Below are positions 6,863-14,054 of a stretch of DNA of 16,752 nucleotides, one piece after another; positions within the stretch are counted from its first letter, which is position 1, and every line of letters starts with the position of its first letter. Under the pieces are notes generated by a model. It saw nothing but the letters and a program-made list of their open reading frames with translations. It ran no database searches and had not been told where the DNA came from. The position numbers were made by a program, and so were the translations under genes. The stretch is from Methanocella_A sp035319305. GTDB lineage: Archaea > Halobacteriota > Methanocellia > Methanocellales > Methanocellaceae. The stretch covers positions 1 through 16,752 of the forward strand of contig DATHCY010000262.1 in NCBI GenBank assembly GCA_035319305.1, given 5' to 3'.

Positions 6863-9046
6863 TTGCTGCAGCCTACCAGACATGGAGAAATCCGGGAAGA
6901 ATGGGACGTATACAAGAGGCATACTCAGTCTGTCGATATGACCGACGATCTGGTCATACGCGACGATGAACTGACTTTCGTAACCCGACGGAACGGCGAG
7001 ATACCGGTTACGGATAACTATGGGTACGGCCTCTATTACCACGACTGCCGGTACCTGAGCGGCTTTCTTATACAAGTGATGGGCGTGCCTCCGACCCGGA
7101 TCCTGTCCACAGACGAGCGGGGGTTTCGGTCGACGCTTGTGGCCACCAACCCGGATATTACGGATTGCACAGGCAAACCGGTCGGGAAAGAGACTATCAT
7201 GGGTACTCTGGTCGCGACTATTCACGGCCTTGTGGACCATTCCCACATCATTCGTAACTTCAATACGTTTGCAGTGACCGTGAACCTGACCTACGAGTTC
7301 GACGCCGACTTTCTGGACATGTTCACCATCCGGGGCATCGCCCCTCCAACCGCAGGCGAAGTATCGCCGCCCAGGTACGATGGCAGGAAGCTGACCTTAT
7401 CTTACCGAGGAGAGGACGGGCGCCTCCGCAGCACATTTATTACCTTTGACCAGCCGCCCACGAAGGTAGAAGGGAAGATGTGTACTTTCGAGCTGAAGCT
7501 TGAACCGCACGGTTCCCATACGATAAACCTGAATATTTCCGTCGAAGACCTCAAACTGGGGCGTGAGCCGGAACGGCCGGTTAGAAACCCAGATCAGAGG
7601 ATGAACCAGATCCTAAGGTCGTATGTGGTGACGCTCGAGTGCTGCAACAACATACCCACGAGCAACAATATTTTCAACACCGTTATGGTACGCTCGCTGG
7701 CAGACCTGAATATGATGCGCATGAGCATCAACGGAGACCTGTTCCACTCTGCAGGCGTGCCCTGGTACGACACACTGTTCGGCAGGGACAGCCTTATCTC
7801 GGCACTCCAGCTGTTGCCGTTCGATTCGGGACTGGCTAGAAGCACGCTGCTGGTGAACGCGAAGTTCCAGAGCGACAAAACGGATGACTGGAGAGACCAG
7901 GAGCCAGGCAAAATACTCCATGAGCTCAGGTTAGGCGAACTAGCTAACATGAACCTGATCCCTCAGACGCCATACTATGGCACTGTCGACGCCACGCCGC
8001 TATTCCTGATCCTCATGGCCGAATACGTGAGCTGGACTGGGGATATCGAACTTGCTAGGCAGCTGGAAGATAACATGGATCGGGCCCTGAGGTGGATCGA
8101 CGTGTACGCGGATATCAAAGGCAACGGTTTTACCTATTACGCGGTGAAATCACCCTCGGGCATCTATAACCAAGGCTGGAAAGACTCCTTTGACTCTATC
8201 AGCCATGCCGACGGAGCGCTGGCGAAAAAGCCGATCGCCATAGCCGAGGTGCAGGGCTACGTATACCTGGCAAAAATGAGTATTGCAACGCTGTTAAAAG
8301 TACTGGACAGAGAAGGGGACGCCGACCGGCTTTATAGAGAAGCTGCCGACCTGAAAGAGCGGTTCAACCACCAGTTCTGGATGGAGGATAAGAGATATTT
8401 CGCCCAGGCGCTGGACTCGGAAGGCGTGTGCGATGTGATTTCGTCGAACCCGGCGCAATGCTTGTGGACGGGGATCATCGATCAGAAATACGCGAAATCC
8501 CTAGTTGACAGGATCTTCGAAGATGACATGTTCACCGAATGGGGCATACGGACTCTGTCCTCAAAAGAGCAGCGGTATAATCCCCTGGGGTACCATAACG
8601 GTACAGTCTGGCCCCACGACAACGCTATCATCGCCGCAGGCCTGAGAAAGTACGGGTTTATCAACGAGATGTCCCTTTTATTTACGGGCATGTATGAGGC
8701 TGCCAAAGCGTTCGAGAACTACCGACTTCCGGAGTGCTTCAGCGGTTTGACCAGATCTGAGTATAGCGTCCCTGTGAAATACCCAGTGGCTTGCAGCCCT
8801 CAGGCTTGGGCATCAGGAACCATGCCGCTCATGTTCCTCGCCAGCCTGGGCATAACTCCAGACGCTTTGAATAACAGGCTGATCATCGACAAGCCCCACC
8901 TGCCCTCTTGGCTGGACAACGTGCAGTTCAACAACATTAAGGTCGGTAACACGCTGACCGATCTCGATTTCAGGCAGGCCGAAGATAAAACGTTGGTCAA
9001 CGTAGCTAAAAAGAGCGGGGACATCAATGTGGTCATAAGGAAGTGA
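6863..9046 (+). CDS. Amylo-alpha-1,6-glucosidase / glycogen debranching enzyme-type glycoside hydrolase
   Basis: 727 residues from TTG 6863. Roughly the first 250 residues form the beta-rich N-terminal domain of bacterial and archaeal debranching enzymes ('TDNYGYGLYYHDCRYLSGF'). The rest is an (alpha/alpha)6 barrel with 'VPWYDTLFGRDSLISALQ', 'TPYYGTVDATPLFLIL', 'NQGWKDSFDSISHADG', 'GYHNGTVWPHDNAIIAAG' and 'CSPQAWASGTMPLMFLASLG'. Acidic residues in the GRD, GWKDS and PHDN blocks are candidate catalytic or substrate-binding residues; I did not assign the acid/base pair. It should hydrolyse alpha-1,6 branch linkages of a glycogen-like polymer in the cytoplasm; activity on other alpha-glucosides is possible. 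It starts about 45 bp after 6-phosphogluconate dehydrogenase, suggesting one transcript. A decayed TnpB element abuts its stop codon. Confidence 0.9.
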   Translation: MLQPTRHGEIREEWDVYKRHTQSVDMTDDLVIRDDELTFVTRRNGEIPVTDNYGYGLYYHDCRYLSGFLIQVMGVPPTRILSTDERGFRSTLVATNPDITDCTGKPVGKETIMGTLVATIHGLVDHSHIIRNFNTFAVTVNLTYEFDADFLDMFTIRGIAPPTAGEVSPPRYDGRKLTLSYRGEDGRLRSTFITFDQPPTKVEGKMCTFELKLEPHGSHTINLNISVEDLKLGREPERPVRNPDQRMNQILRSYVVTLECCNNIPTSNNIFNTVMVRSLADLNMMRMSINGDLFHSAGVPWYDTLFGRDSLISALQLLPFDSGLARSTLLVNAKFQSDKTDDWRDQEPGKILHELRLGELANMNLIPQTPYYGTVDATPLFLILMAEYVSWTGDIELARQLEDNMDRALRWIDVYADIKGNGFTYYAVKSPSGIYNQGWKDSFDSISHADGALAKKPIAIAEVQGYVYLAKMSIATLLKVLDREGDADRLYREAADLKERFNHQFWMEDKRYFAQALDSEGVCDVISSNPAQCLWTGIIDQKYAKSLVDRIFEDDMFTEWGIRTLSSKEQRYNPLGYHNGTVWPHDNAIIAAGLRKYGFINEMSLLFTGMYEAAKAFENYRLPECFSGLTRSEYSVPVKYPVACSPQAWASGTMPLMFLASLGITPDALNNRLIIDKPHLPSWLDNVQFNNIKVGNTLTDLDFRQAEDKTLVNVAKKSGDINVVIRK

Positions 9047-9115
9047 CGTCCTCCCACAGCTAAAGCCTGTGGACTTCCATCTCTTGCACACTCGCACCCC
9101 CCCATTTGAGGGGTG
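9047..9115 (-). ncRNA. Omega-RNA-like scaffold / right end of a decayed IS200/IS605-type TnpB element
   Basis: Two hairpins lie directly downstream (minus strand) of the TnpB remnant: CACCCC (9095-9100) with GGGGTG (9110-9115), and CCACAG (9054-9059) with CTGTGG (9067-9072) around a CTAAAGC loop. Read on the minus strand, the second gives GAAGTCCACAGGCTTTAGCT then GTGGGAGG. This is very close to the 'GAAGCC-CACGGCTTTAGCCGTGGG' right-end hairpin common to TnpB elements, whose transcript is the guide-RNA scaffold. The element boundary falls at the stop codon (9044-9046) of the debranching gene, so any guide attached would come from that gene's 3' end. No sign that it is still active. Confidence 0.55.
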
Positions 9116-9136
9116 TTCATCTATGCTTTCAGCCAG

Positions 9137-9424
9137 TCATCCCAGCATCGAAGGAGCTATTGTAAGCGGAGTTGATGTCAGCTCAACCTCGTCACTGCAC
9201 CCGTGACAGAAAATGTGCGAGTTACCATCCACCCATTTTCGTTCAGTGGGCGATGAGACGCAAACGTGGCAGGTTCTTGCTGGTATACCTTTCATCGACC
9301 ATCTTGGGGTTTTACAAGAGATATGAGCGTAATACTTGTCATTCTTTTGACTATTGAAATCTGCCGCCTGGCACTCTTCAAGTTGTCTAATTATGATTTT
9401 TCTGTTGTCTTGTATCCTGAACAC
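9137..9424 (-). pseudogene. TnpB (IS200/IS605 OrfB) C-terminal remnant
   Basis: A 95-codon minus-strand frame whose last 45 residues contain a TnpB-type zinc ribbon: 'RTCHVCVSSPTERKWVDG' followed by 'HIFCHGC' (two CxxC pairs). After it, 'DEVELTSTPLTIA' stands where intact proteins have the RuvC-III block 'D-x-D-x-NAA-x-N-IA'. The catalytic Asp and Asn positions are degraded. The stretch before the zinc ribbon does not match TnpB well and much of RuvC I-II is missing. The omega-RNA-like hairpins follow in the same direction as expected. It is a dead fragment, not an active transposon gene. Confidence 0.6.
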
Positions 9425-9440
9425 CTAATTTGGATACAAG
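9409..9440. repeat. Perfect 9-bp inverted repeat (stem-loop)
   Basis: CTTGTATCC (9409-9417) and GGATACAAG (9432-9440) form a 9-bp stem with a 14-nt loop at the upstream edge of the TnpB remnant. It could be part of the element's left end, which in this family carries hairpins, or an unrelated RNA hairpin. The stretch 9441-9557 holds nothing else I can support. Confidence 0.5.
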
Positions 9441-9557
9441 CTTAATATTAATAGCCTTCATAATCTCATAAAAGTGGGCACACCCCTGTCATGAAATAAG
9501 TATTTTCACTCTGGACTATGGTTCGGATTATTTTTTTATCTCGCTGTATTTGGTATC

Positions 9558-9734
9558 ATGCCTAAATGCTTAAACTGTCGATACGATCCTATCTTTTGCC
9601 GCTATCAGCAAGTTAGGGATGATTGCTGGCGATTGAGAATCGCCGAATGGGGCGACCATATACGCGAATATAAGCCTGAAAAAGAATGGGACTGTCCAAA
9701 ATACAGTCCAGCGCTCTTTAAGAGTGCATTATAA
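9558..9734 (+). CDS. Small Cys-rich protein of unknown function (58 aa)
   Basis: A 58-residue frame beginning 'MPKCLNCRYDPIFCRYQQ' and ending TAA at 9732-9734. It has five Cys (residues 4, 7, 14, 23, 46) and a strongly non-random composition rich in Tyr, Trp and Arg ('DDCWRLRIAEWGDHI', 'EWDCPKYSPAL'). The CxxC start and the late 'DCPKY' suggest a small metal-binding or redox fold. I do not recognise the family and cannot give a function. There is no strong ribosome binding site before the ATG; AT-rich sequence upstream could carry a promoter. It lies between two decayed insertion-element ends and may be cargo or a local survivor. Confidence 0.5.
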   Translation: MPKCLNCRYDPIFCRYQQVRDDCWRLRIAEWGDHIREYKPEKEWDCPKYSPALFKSAL

Positions 9735-9779
9735 TATCGGTGAGCTGATAACATGCAATACCACCGTTTAACCTGATAT

Positions 9780-9806
9780 TCCCATGGCTAAAGCCGGCGG
9801 GCCTTC
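9780..9806. mobile_element. Decayed IS200/IS605-type terminal hairpin
   Basis: The sequence CCCATGGCTAAAGCCGGCGG followed by GCCTTC resembles the IS200/IS605 right-end consensus 'CCCACGGCTAAAGCCGTGGGCTTC' with a few changes. GGC-TAAA-GCC and the outer CCC/GGG still pair. No open frame remains with it, so it is the footprint of an old insertion separate from the one at 9047-9424. Confidence 0.45.
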
Positions 9807-9879
9807 TCTATCTCGCAGCCCTAAGATTGTAAAGAACCATCTACATTTTTATCGATAACTAGCGCAGAGCGGGAGAAAA

Positions 9880-9922
9880 CCCCGACCTGAAGGGCGGCGT
9901 TGAACCGAGCCTCCCTGGCTCG
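9880..9922. repeat. Two adjacent hairpins, the first resembling a TnpB omega-RNA stem
   Basis: CCCCGACCT (9880-9888) can pair with AGGGCGGCG (9891-9899) at seven of nine positions. It resembles the 'CCCCGACCT-GAAGGTCGGGG' stem seen at the 3' end of many TnpB elements. Directly after it, CGAGCC (9906-9911) and GGCTCG (9917-9922) form a perfect 6-bp stem with a 5-nt loop. No T-run follows, so a terminator is less likely than insertion-element debris or another structured RNA. Confidence 0.4.
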
Positions 9923-10028
9923 TCAAGTATTTACGCGGAAACCGCTTAATACCGCCAGGTTATAGCGACGCCTTTGAGAGTCCATTCGTAATGAGCTGCG
10001 AGTGATGATGGTCGTAAAATATTTTTGT

Positions 10029-10058
10029 GGGGAAGCGGGGCAGGTCGGGGAGCGAGGG
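10029..10058 (+). other. G-quadruplex-capable motif
   Basis: Four G-runs (10029-10032, 10037-10040, 10047-10050, 10056-10058) are separated by loops of 4, 6 and 5 bases, followed by further G-runs to about 10080. This meets the usual G3+N1-7 rule on the + strand. It lies in a purine-rich stretch downstream of the minus-strand acyl-CoA operon. The rest of 9923-10384 shows no supported gene. Confidence 0.5.
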
Positions 10059-10384
10059 AAAATATAATGGGGGGCTGGGAATCGGTCTGGTCTGGAGAAG
10101 AACTGGAGTATGGGGGTTAGCACTTACCATCAATGTGGCGAGTGCTTTTCAATGGAACAGGAGGCTATGCCCTGAAGGGCATGGTAGTTCGCAGAGGCTA
10201 TGACACTGTTAGTAGTGGACTGATCGGCTCTATTGCTATGGGTGGTATTCTTCGGCCGGTTGGTGGTCGAGTCGATCTTTTTGATCTGGCCGGTACTCTC
10301 GGCTTTTCGTATCTATGCAGAAACTTCCGTTCTTGGCATGGAGTTATATTCTATCGGGATTGTAGTCGGTTGCCAGTCCTTCAT

Positions 10385-11485
10385 TCACCTGTACTTATAG
10401 AACCCTTCGCCGGTTTTGAAGCCTAGCTTCCTGCTATCGTAGAGTTCCATCAGAGTTCTGGCGGGCTTGAAACGCTCCTCGTTCAGGCTCGAGTATAGCG
10501 TCAATAGGATCATCACGCAGATGTCGATTCCGATGAGATCGGCGAGAGCAAATGGGCCCATGGGGTGGTTGAGCCCCATTTTCATCGCCGCGTCGATGTC
10601 TTCTTTCCGAGCCACGCCCGCTTCGTAAAGTCGCACGGCGTCGTTGATCTGGGGGAGTAGCAATCTGTTCACGATGAATCCTGGGGCATTGCTGACGGAG
10701 ATGGGTTTCTTGTTGATGGCTTGGCAGAAGGCGATTACTCGGTCTTTGGTGGCTTCGGACGTGGAGGCGCCAATGATCACTTCGACGAGGTCCATTTTGG
10801 ACACGGGGTTGAAGAAGTGCACCCCTATAAACCGTTCCGGCCGGTCCGTTGTGACGGCGATGGCGTCGATCGAGAGGGACGATGTATTAGTAGCAAAGAT
10901 TGTCTCAGGGCTGCATACGCTTGATAGCTCTTTGAACACGGCCTTCTTGGTCTGGATCTCCTCCACGACCGCCTCGATGATGAGTTCGCAGCCCGCCAGA
11001 TCCCGATACTCAGTAGTGATCGTCAGGCCCTTGAGGAGCTTTTCGGTGTCCTCAGTTGTATGGTCTTTGGAAAGCTTTTTGCTGATCTTGTCCTTCGATT
11101 TCGTTATACTGTGCTCAGATCTGGTTTTCAGTACCACTGCACAGTGGTTGCGCAGTAGGTATTCGGCGATGCCGAGCCCTAGGGTACCGGTGCCGATCAC
11201 GCCCACTGTATTGTCGTCGGTCCGGTCGGCTGTGAAGTCTATCATGTCGCCGATCTCCTTTGCCTCAAAGGCCTTCCAGGTCATGCGGTTCCCGTTCCGG
11301 TCTTCTAGTAGGTATACGAAGTATGGGACCTTCTCGTTGCTTGTTGAGGGCACGAATACCTGAGTTGAACCTATAACTTTGTATTTTGACTCGCTGACCG
11401 TTTCGATCTCACCTTTGCAGAAGATGCACTGTTTGATTGGGTAGCTCCAGTACTTCTCGCAGCAGGGGCAGTGGTAGGTGATCAT
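10385..11485 (-). CDS. DUF35 (zinc ribbon/OB-fold) - 3-hydroxyacyl-CoA dehydrogenase fusion
   Basis: 366 residues. Residues 1-85 form a DUF35-type acyl-CoA-associated domain: a Cys4 zinc ribbon (Cys6, Cys9, Cys20, Cys23 in 'CPCCEKYW' and 'QCIFCKGE') followed by an OB-fold segment. From about residue 92 comes a complete NAD-dependent 3-hydroxyacyl-CoA dehydrogenase: 'VGVIGTGTLGLGIAEYLL' binds NAD; His223 in 'HFFNPVSKMDLVEV' and Glu235 are the catalytic pair with the expected 12-residue spacing; 'NAPGFIVNRLL', 'NHPMGPFALADLIGID' and 'KTGEGFYKY' are typical of the C-terminal domain. It should interconvert 3-ketoacyl-CoA and (S)-3-hydroxyacyl-CoA. In archaea separate DUF35 proteins bridge thiolases to partner enzymes, so the fusion should dock this enzyme on the thiolase encoded just upstream. 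ATG 11485 lies 1 nt after the thiolase stop, with its own GGGAGGG; a TTG at 11500 is rejected because it overlaps that site. Confidence 0.9.
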   Translation of the reverse strand: MITYHCPCCEKYWSYPIKQCIFCKGEIETVSESKYKVIGSTQVFVPSTSNEKVPYFVYLLEDRNGNRMTWKAFEAKEIGDMIDFTADRTDDNTVGVIGTGTLGLGIAEYLLRNHCAVVLKTRSEHSITKSKDKISKKLSKDHTTEDTEKLLKGLTITTEYRDLAGCELIIEAVVEEIQTKKAVFKELSSVCSPETIFATNTSSLSIDAIAVTTDRPERFIGVHFFNPVSKMDLVEVIIGASTSEATKDRVIAFCQAINKKPISVSNAPGFIVNRLLLPQINDAVRLYEAGVARKEDIDAAMKMGLNHPMGPFALADLIGIDICVMILLTLYSSLNEERFKPARTLMELYDSRKLGFKTGEGFYKYR

Positions 11486-11486
11486 T

Positions 11487-12620
11487 TCAGTCCCTCCCAA
11501 GCAACGTTACAGCGGCGGTGCCGCCGATGCCGCCGATGTTTTGTGCCAATCCGATCCTGGCATCGCTGACTTGGCGGACGTCTGCTTCGTTCCGCAACTG
11601 GATCATCAGCTCATATAGTTGGGCCAGTCCAGTAGCTCCGATCGGATGGCCGTCGGCTTTCAGGCCTCCGTCCATGTTCACGGGGATGGAGCCGTCTCTG
11701 AGCACTTGGCCGTCCATTATCAGTTCGGGTGCTCTGCCGGGCTCGGAGAACCCTAGATCGTCCAGCGCGACGAGCTCGCTGATGGTGAAACAGTCGTGGA
11801 CCTCTGCCAGATCGACGTCTTCTGGCCTAATACCTGCTTCCTGGTAGGCGAGATGAGCTGCTATCTTCGTGGCGGCGAATGATGTCATATCTCGGCGCTG
11901 GCTCGGGGAGAGCGTGTCGGTCGAGTACTGCGAACTGAGGATCCTAATGTCCCTCGGCGACCTCCTCTTCCGGGAGAGTACGAGTGCAACGGCGCCATCT
12001 GAGATGGGGCTGCAGTCGAAGAGGTTCAGCGGTGTGGCTACGACCGGGGATTTTCTGATCGTTTCGAGGGTCACGTCCTTGTAATAGAAGTGAGCCAGTG
12101 GGTTGGACCTGGAGTTTTGGTGATTGATCAGTGACACCTGCTCCAGCACCTCATGGCCGATGCCGTAGCGGCGCATATACTGTTGGGCGATGAGCGCGTA
12201 GCTGGCCGGGAAGATCATTCCGCTGGCTTGGTCCAGCTGCCGATCTGAGGCCATCGCGATGGCTTCGGTAATTCCGATGATAGGCCTGCTGTTCATCTTC
12301 TCCACGCCTAGTACCATAACCATATCATAGTGGTCCAGCGCAAAGATCGCCTGCCTGAGCGCGGTACTTGAGGAGGCGCATGCGGTCTCTACACGGACGA
12401 TGGGCACGTTGGTTCCCGGGAGCAGCGAGGCCACAAGCGAATTGAGGTGGAGCTGGCCATTTAGCGGCCCTCCTATGAAGTTCGACACAAAGATGGCGCC
12501 TATGTCCCGTACATCCGCGTTGGCATCGTCGATCGCACTGTTCATCGCCTCGTAGGCCAGTTCTGGCATCGTCTGAGGCAGCACACCGAATTTCGTCCTT
12601 CCTGCACCTGTAATGTACAT
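11487..12620 (-). CDS. SCP2-type thiolase (acetyl-CoA acetyltransferase-like)
   Basis: 377 residues from ATG 12620. Catalytic features: Cys81 in 'ETACASSSTALRQA' (nucleophile), His275 and Cys277 in 'EVHDCFTISEL', and His325 in 'KADGHPIGATG'. 'AQNIGGIGGTA' near the end replaces the classical C-x-G with an N-containing loop, as in archaeal and SCP2-type thiolases that work with DUF35 partners. Likely reaction: condensation of two acyl-CoA (for example 2 acetyl-CoA to acetoacetyl-CoA) or the reverse cleavage. The DUF35 dehydrogenase gene follows after 1 nt, which points to a protein complex. AAGGAT lies a few bases before the ATG; an upstream TTG (12650) would overlap the deacetylase. It could instead serve mevalonate synthesis, but no HMG-CoA synthase is in the window. 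Confidence 0.9.
   Translation of the reverse strand: MYITGAGRTKFGVLPQTMPELAYEAMNSAIDDANADVRDIGAIFVSNFIGGPLNGQLHLNSLVASLLPGTNVPIVRVETACASSSTALRQAIFALDHYDMVMVLGVEKMNSRPIIGITEAIAMASDRQLDQASGMIFPASYALIAQQYMRRYGIGHEVLEQVSLINHQNSRSNPLAHFYYKDVTLETIRKSPVVATPLNLFDCSPISDGAVALVLSRKRRSPRDIRILSSQYSTDTLSPSQRRDMTSFAATKIAAHLAYQEAGIRPEDVDLAEVHDCFTISELVALDDLGFSEPGRAPELIMDGQVLRDGSIPVNMDGGLKADGHPIGATGLAQLYELMIQLRNEADVRQVSDARIGLAQNIGGIGGTAAVTLLGRD
11492..11498 (-). promoter_or_regulatory. Ribosome binding site inside the thiolase 3' end
   Basis: On the minus strand GGGAGGG precedes ATG 11485 by 6 nt and lies within the last codons of the thiolase gene. It fixes the start of the DUF35-dehydrogenase fusion and implies translational coupling of the two subunits. 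Confidence 0.6.
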
Positions 12621-12642
12621 ATTTATCCTTATACTCCGCTCA

Positions 12643-13470
12643 TTATCCAAACAGCACGTCCCTGATCGGCCTGAACTCGAAAGCGTTGAGCAACGCCTCG
12701 AGCTTGTTCATCGACGAGTTGATCCCGCAATAGGCTTCGAACCGGTTGATCGCCGGCATCTGGAGCCGTGGTGTCCTGGGGTAGAGTTCCCATGGATGTA
12801 TGTACAATATGGCGGGCCTCGTCCGGTTGACCCTCTCTATTCCCCACTTCAGGAAATCCCGCGGCAAGAGCCGCAGGTAGAATCCCCCTGATATGGGGAC
12901 TTTAACCCCCAGCTTCAGCACTGTGGCCGGAAACTCCACGATCCTGCCTTCAGGATCATGCTTCGCAATATTGGCACGGGACGGCCGGTATATGCCAAGC
13001 GGGGCTTCCGGAACGCCGTATAGCGTTGTCTTAAGGGGGAAAATGCTCGCATCGTAACGGAACCCATGACGCTCCAGTATATCGAACGCCCAGGCTGTTG
13101 AGTGGTTGATCGAAAAGTTAGGAGCTCGGAAGCCGATGGGCTTTTCCCCGGTAATAGCTTCCAGCATCCTCACTGACCGTACGATCTCCTGTTCGAACTT
13201 ATCCCTGCCGAGTTCATGGAGAGTCCTGTGGGAGCACGCGTGAGAGGCGATCTCGTGGCCCCTATCATAGATCTTCCTGATCAGATCCGGATGTCTCTCC
13301 GCCACAGTGCCGAGTACTGAGAAGGTAGCCCTCGTCCGGTAACTATCCAGTAGGGCCATGAGGGGGATGACAGATTCCACGATCTGGTCTTCTTTCTCTT
13401 CCGGCAGGTAGCCGGTGAGAAAATCATTCGAATGCCATTCCTCCAGATCGACCGCCAAGGCATTATGCAT
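12643..13470 (-). CDS. Polysaccharide deacetylase (NodB domain, XrtA/PEP-CTERM-associated type)
   Basis: 275 residues from ATG 13470 (GTG 13476 also possible; it directly follows the previous stop). NodB-type metal-dependent deacetylase: Asp8 in 'ALAVDLEEW', His77 and His81 in 'GHEIASHACSH' (metal triad), Arg115 in 'GFRAPNFS', and His225 in 'YIHPWELYPRTP'. The 'ATFSVLGTVAERHPDLIRKI' and 'YDASIFPL' blocks and a DUF3473-like C-terminal part place it with deacetylases of exopolysaccharide gene sets. It should remove N-acetyl groups from a GlcNAc-type sugar or polymer. There is no signal peptide, so it probably acts on a cytoplasmic or lipid-linked precursor. It sits between the acyltransferase and the thiolase, 22 nt from the latter, in one operon. 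Confidence 0.9.
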   Translation of the reverse strand: MHNALAVDLEEWHSNDFLTGYLPEEKEDQIVESVIPLMALLDSYRTRATFSVLGTVAERHPDLIRKIYDRGHEIASHACSHRTLHELGRDKFEQEIVRSVRMLEAITGEKPIGFRAPNFSINHSTAWAFDILERHGFRYDASIFPLKTTLYGVPEAPLGIYRPSRANIAKHDPEGRIVEFPATVLKLGVKVPISGGFYLRLLPRDFLKWGIERVNRTRPAILYIHPWELYPRTPRLQMPAINRFEAYCGINSSMNKLEALLNAFEFRPIRDVLFG

Positions 13471-13476
13471 AGGCAC

Positions 13477-14016
13477 CTACTTCTGGTCTCTATCCAGCCT
13501 CTTGATCACTTTCGCCGGGTTACCCCCGACTATAGTGTAGGGCTCGACATCCTTGATGACCACGCTGCCCGCGCCCACGATGCTATTCTCGCCGATGGTT
13601 ACGCCGCAGAGCACTATGGTGCCTGGGGCTACCCAGGCGCCCTTCTTGAATATGGTCGGTTTTACTATTCTGGGGTAGTACCGCTGCTTGATTTCATGGG
13701 AGCAGGTCGGATTCGAGTGGGCGAAAACGAGGGTTTTCATGCCGATGCTGACGTAATCCTCAATGGTGATCAGTCCCGGGTAGATCTCGTCGATCGTCAC
13801 GCCAGGTCCGATATAGACATGCTTGCCCACTTTAACACCCCTGTGACGCTGAAGCGTAGCTGCGAGGCCGGGGTGAGGAGAAACTTTGGCGACCGACTGC
13901 AATGTCCAGTTTTTAATATACGATAAATAATATTTAAGCGTGCCAGTCGTGCCTTTATATCCATAGAACTCCATCAACTCGCGCTTGTTGATCTCCTCCG
14001 GGTCATTCTCTATCAA
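13477..14016 (-). CDS. Left-handed beta-helix (hexapeptide-repeat) O/N-acyltransferase
   Basis: 179 residues. From about residue 60 to 170 hexapeptide-type turns build the helix ('VKVGKHVYIGPGVTI', 'ITIEDYVSIGMKTLV', 'GAWVAPGTIVLCGVTIGENS', 'IVGAGSVVIKDVEPYTIVGG', 'NPAKVIKRL'). His100 in 'FAHSNPT' is the likely catalytic base. The family transfers acetyl or longer acyl groups from acyl-CoA to sugar hydroxyls or amines. An extra N-terminal helical segment (1-55) is longer than in simple maltose acetyltransferases and may bind a membrane or partner. The start is TTG 14016, preceded by AGGAGAG; ATG 13974 is the alternative. It is the first gene of the operon, a few bases from the deacetylase and directly downstream of a TATA box. 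Confidence 0.87.
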   Translation of the reverse strand: MIENDPEEINKRELMEFYGYKGTTGTLKYYLSYIKNWTLQSVAKVSPHPGLAATLQRHRGVKVGKHVYIGPGVTIDEIYPGLITIEDYVSIGMKTLVFAHSNPTCSHEIKQRYYPRIVKPTIFKKGAWVAPGTIVLCGVTIGENSIVGAGSVVIKDVEPYTIVGGNPAKVIKRLDRDQK

Positions 14017-14054
14017 GTCTCTACTCTCCTAACATATGAGTATAAATCGTATCC

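Noticed and set aside
9906..9922. Intrinsic terminator of the acyl-CoA operon
   Set aside because: The hairpin is perfect but lies over 460 bp beyond the last stop codon and has no T-run.
10133..10426. 97-codon plus-strand frame before the dehydrogenase gene
   Set aside because: Its 3' end overlaps the dehydrogenase coding region antisense, and neither composition nor motifs suggest a protein.
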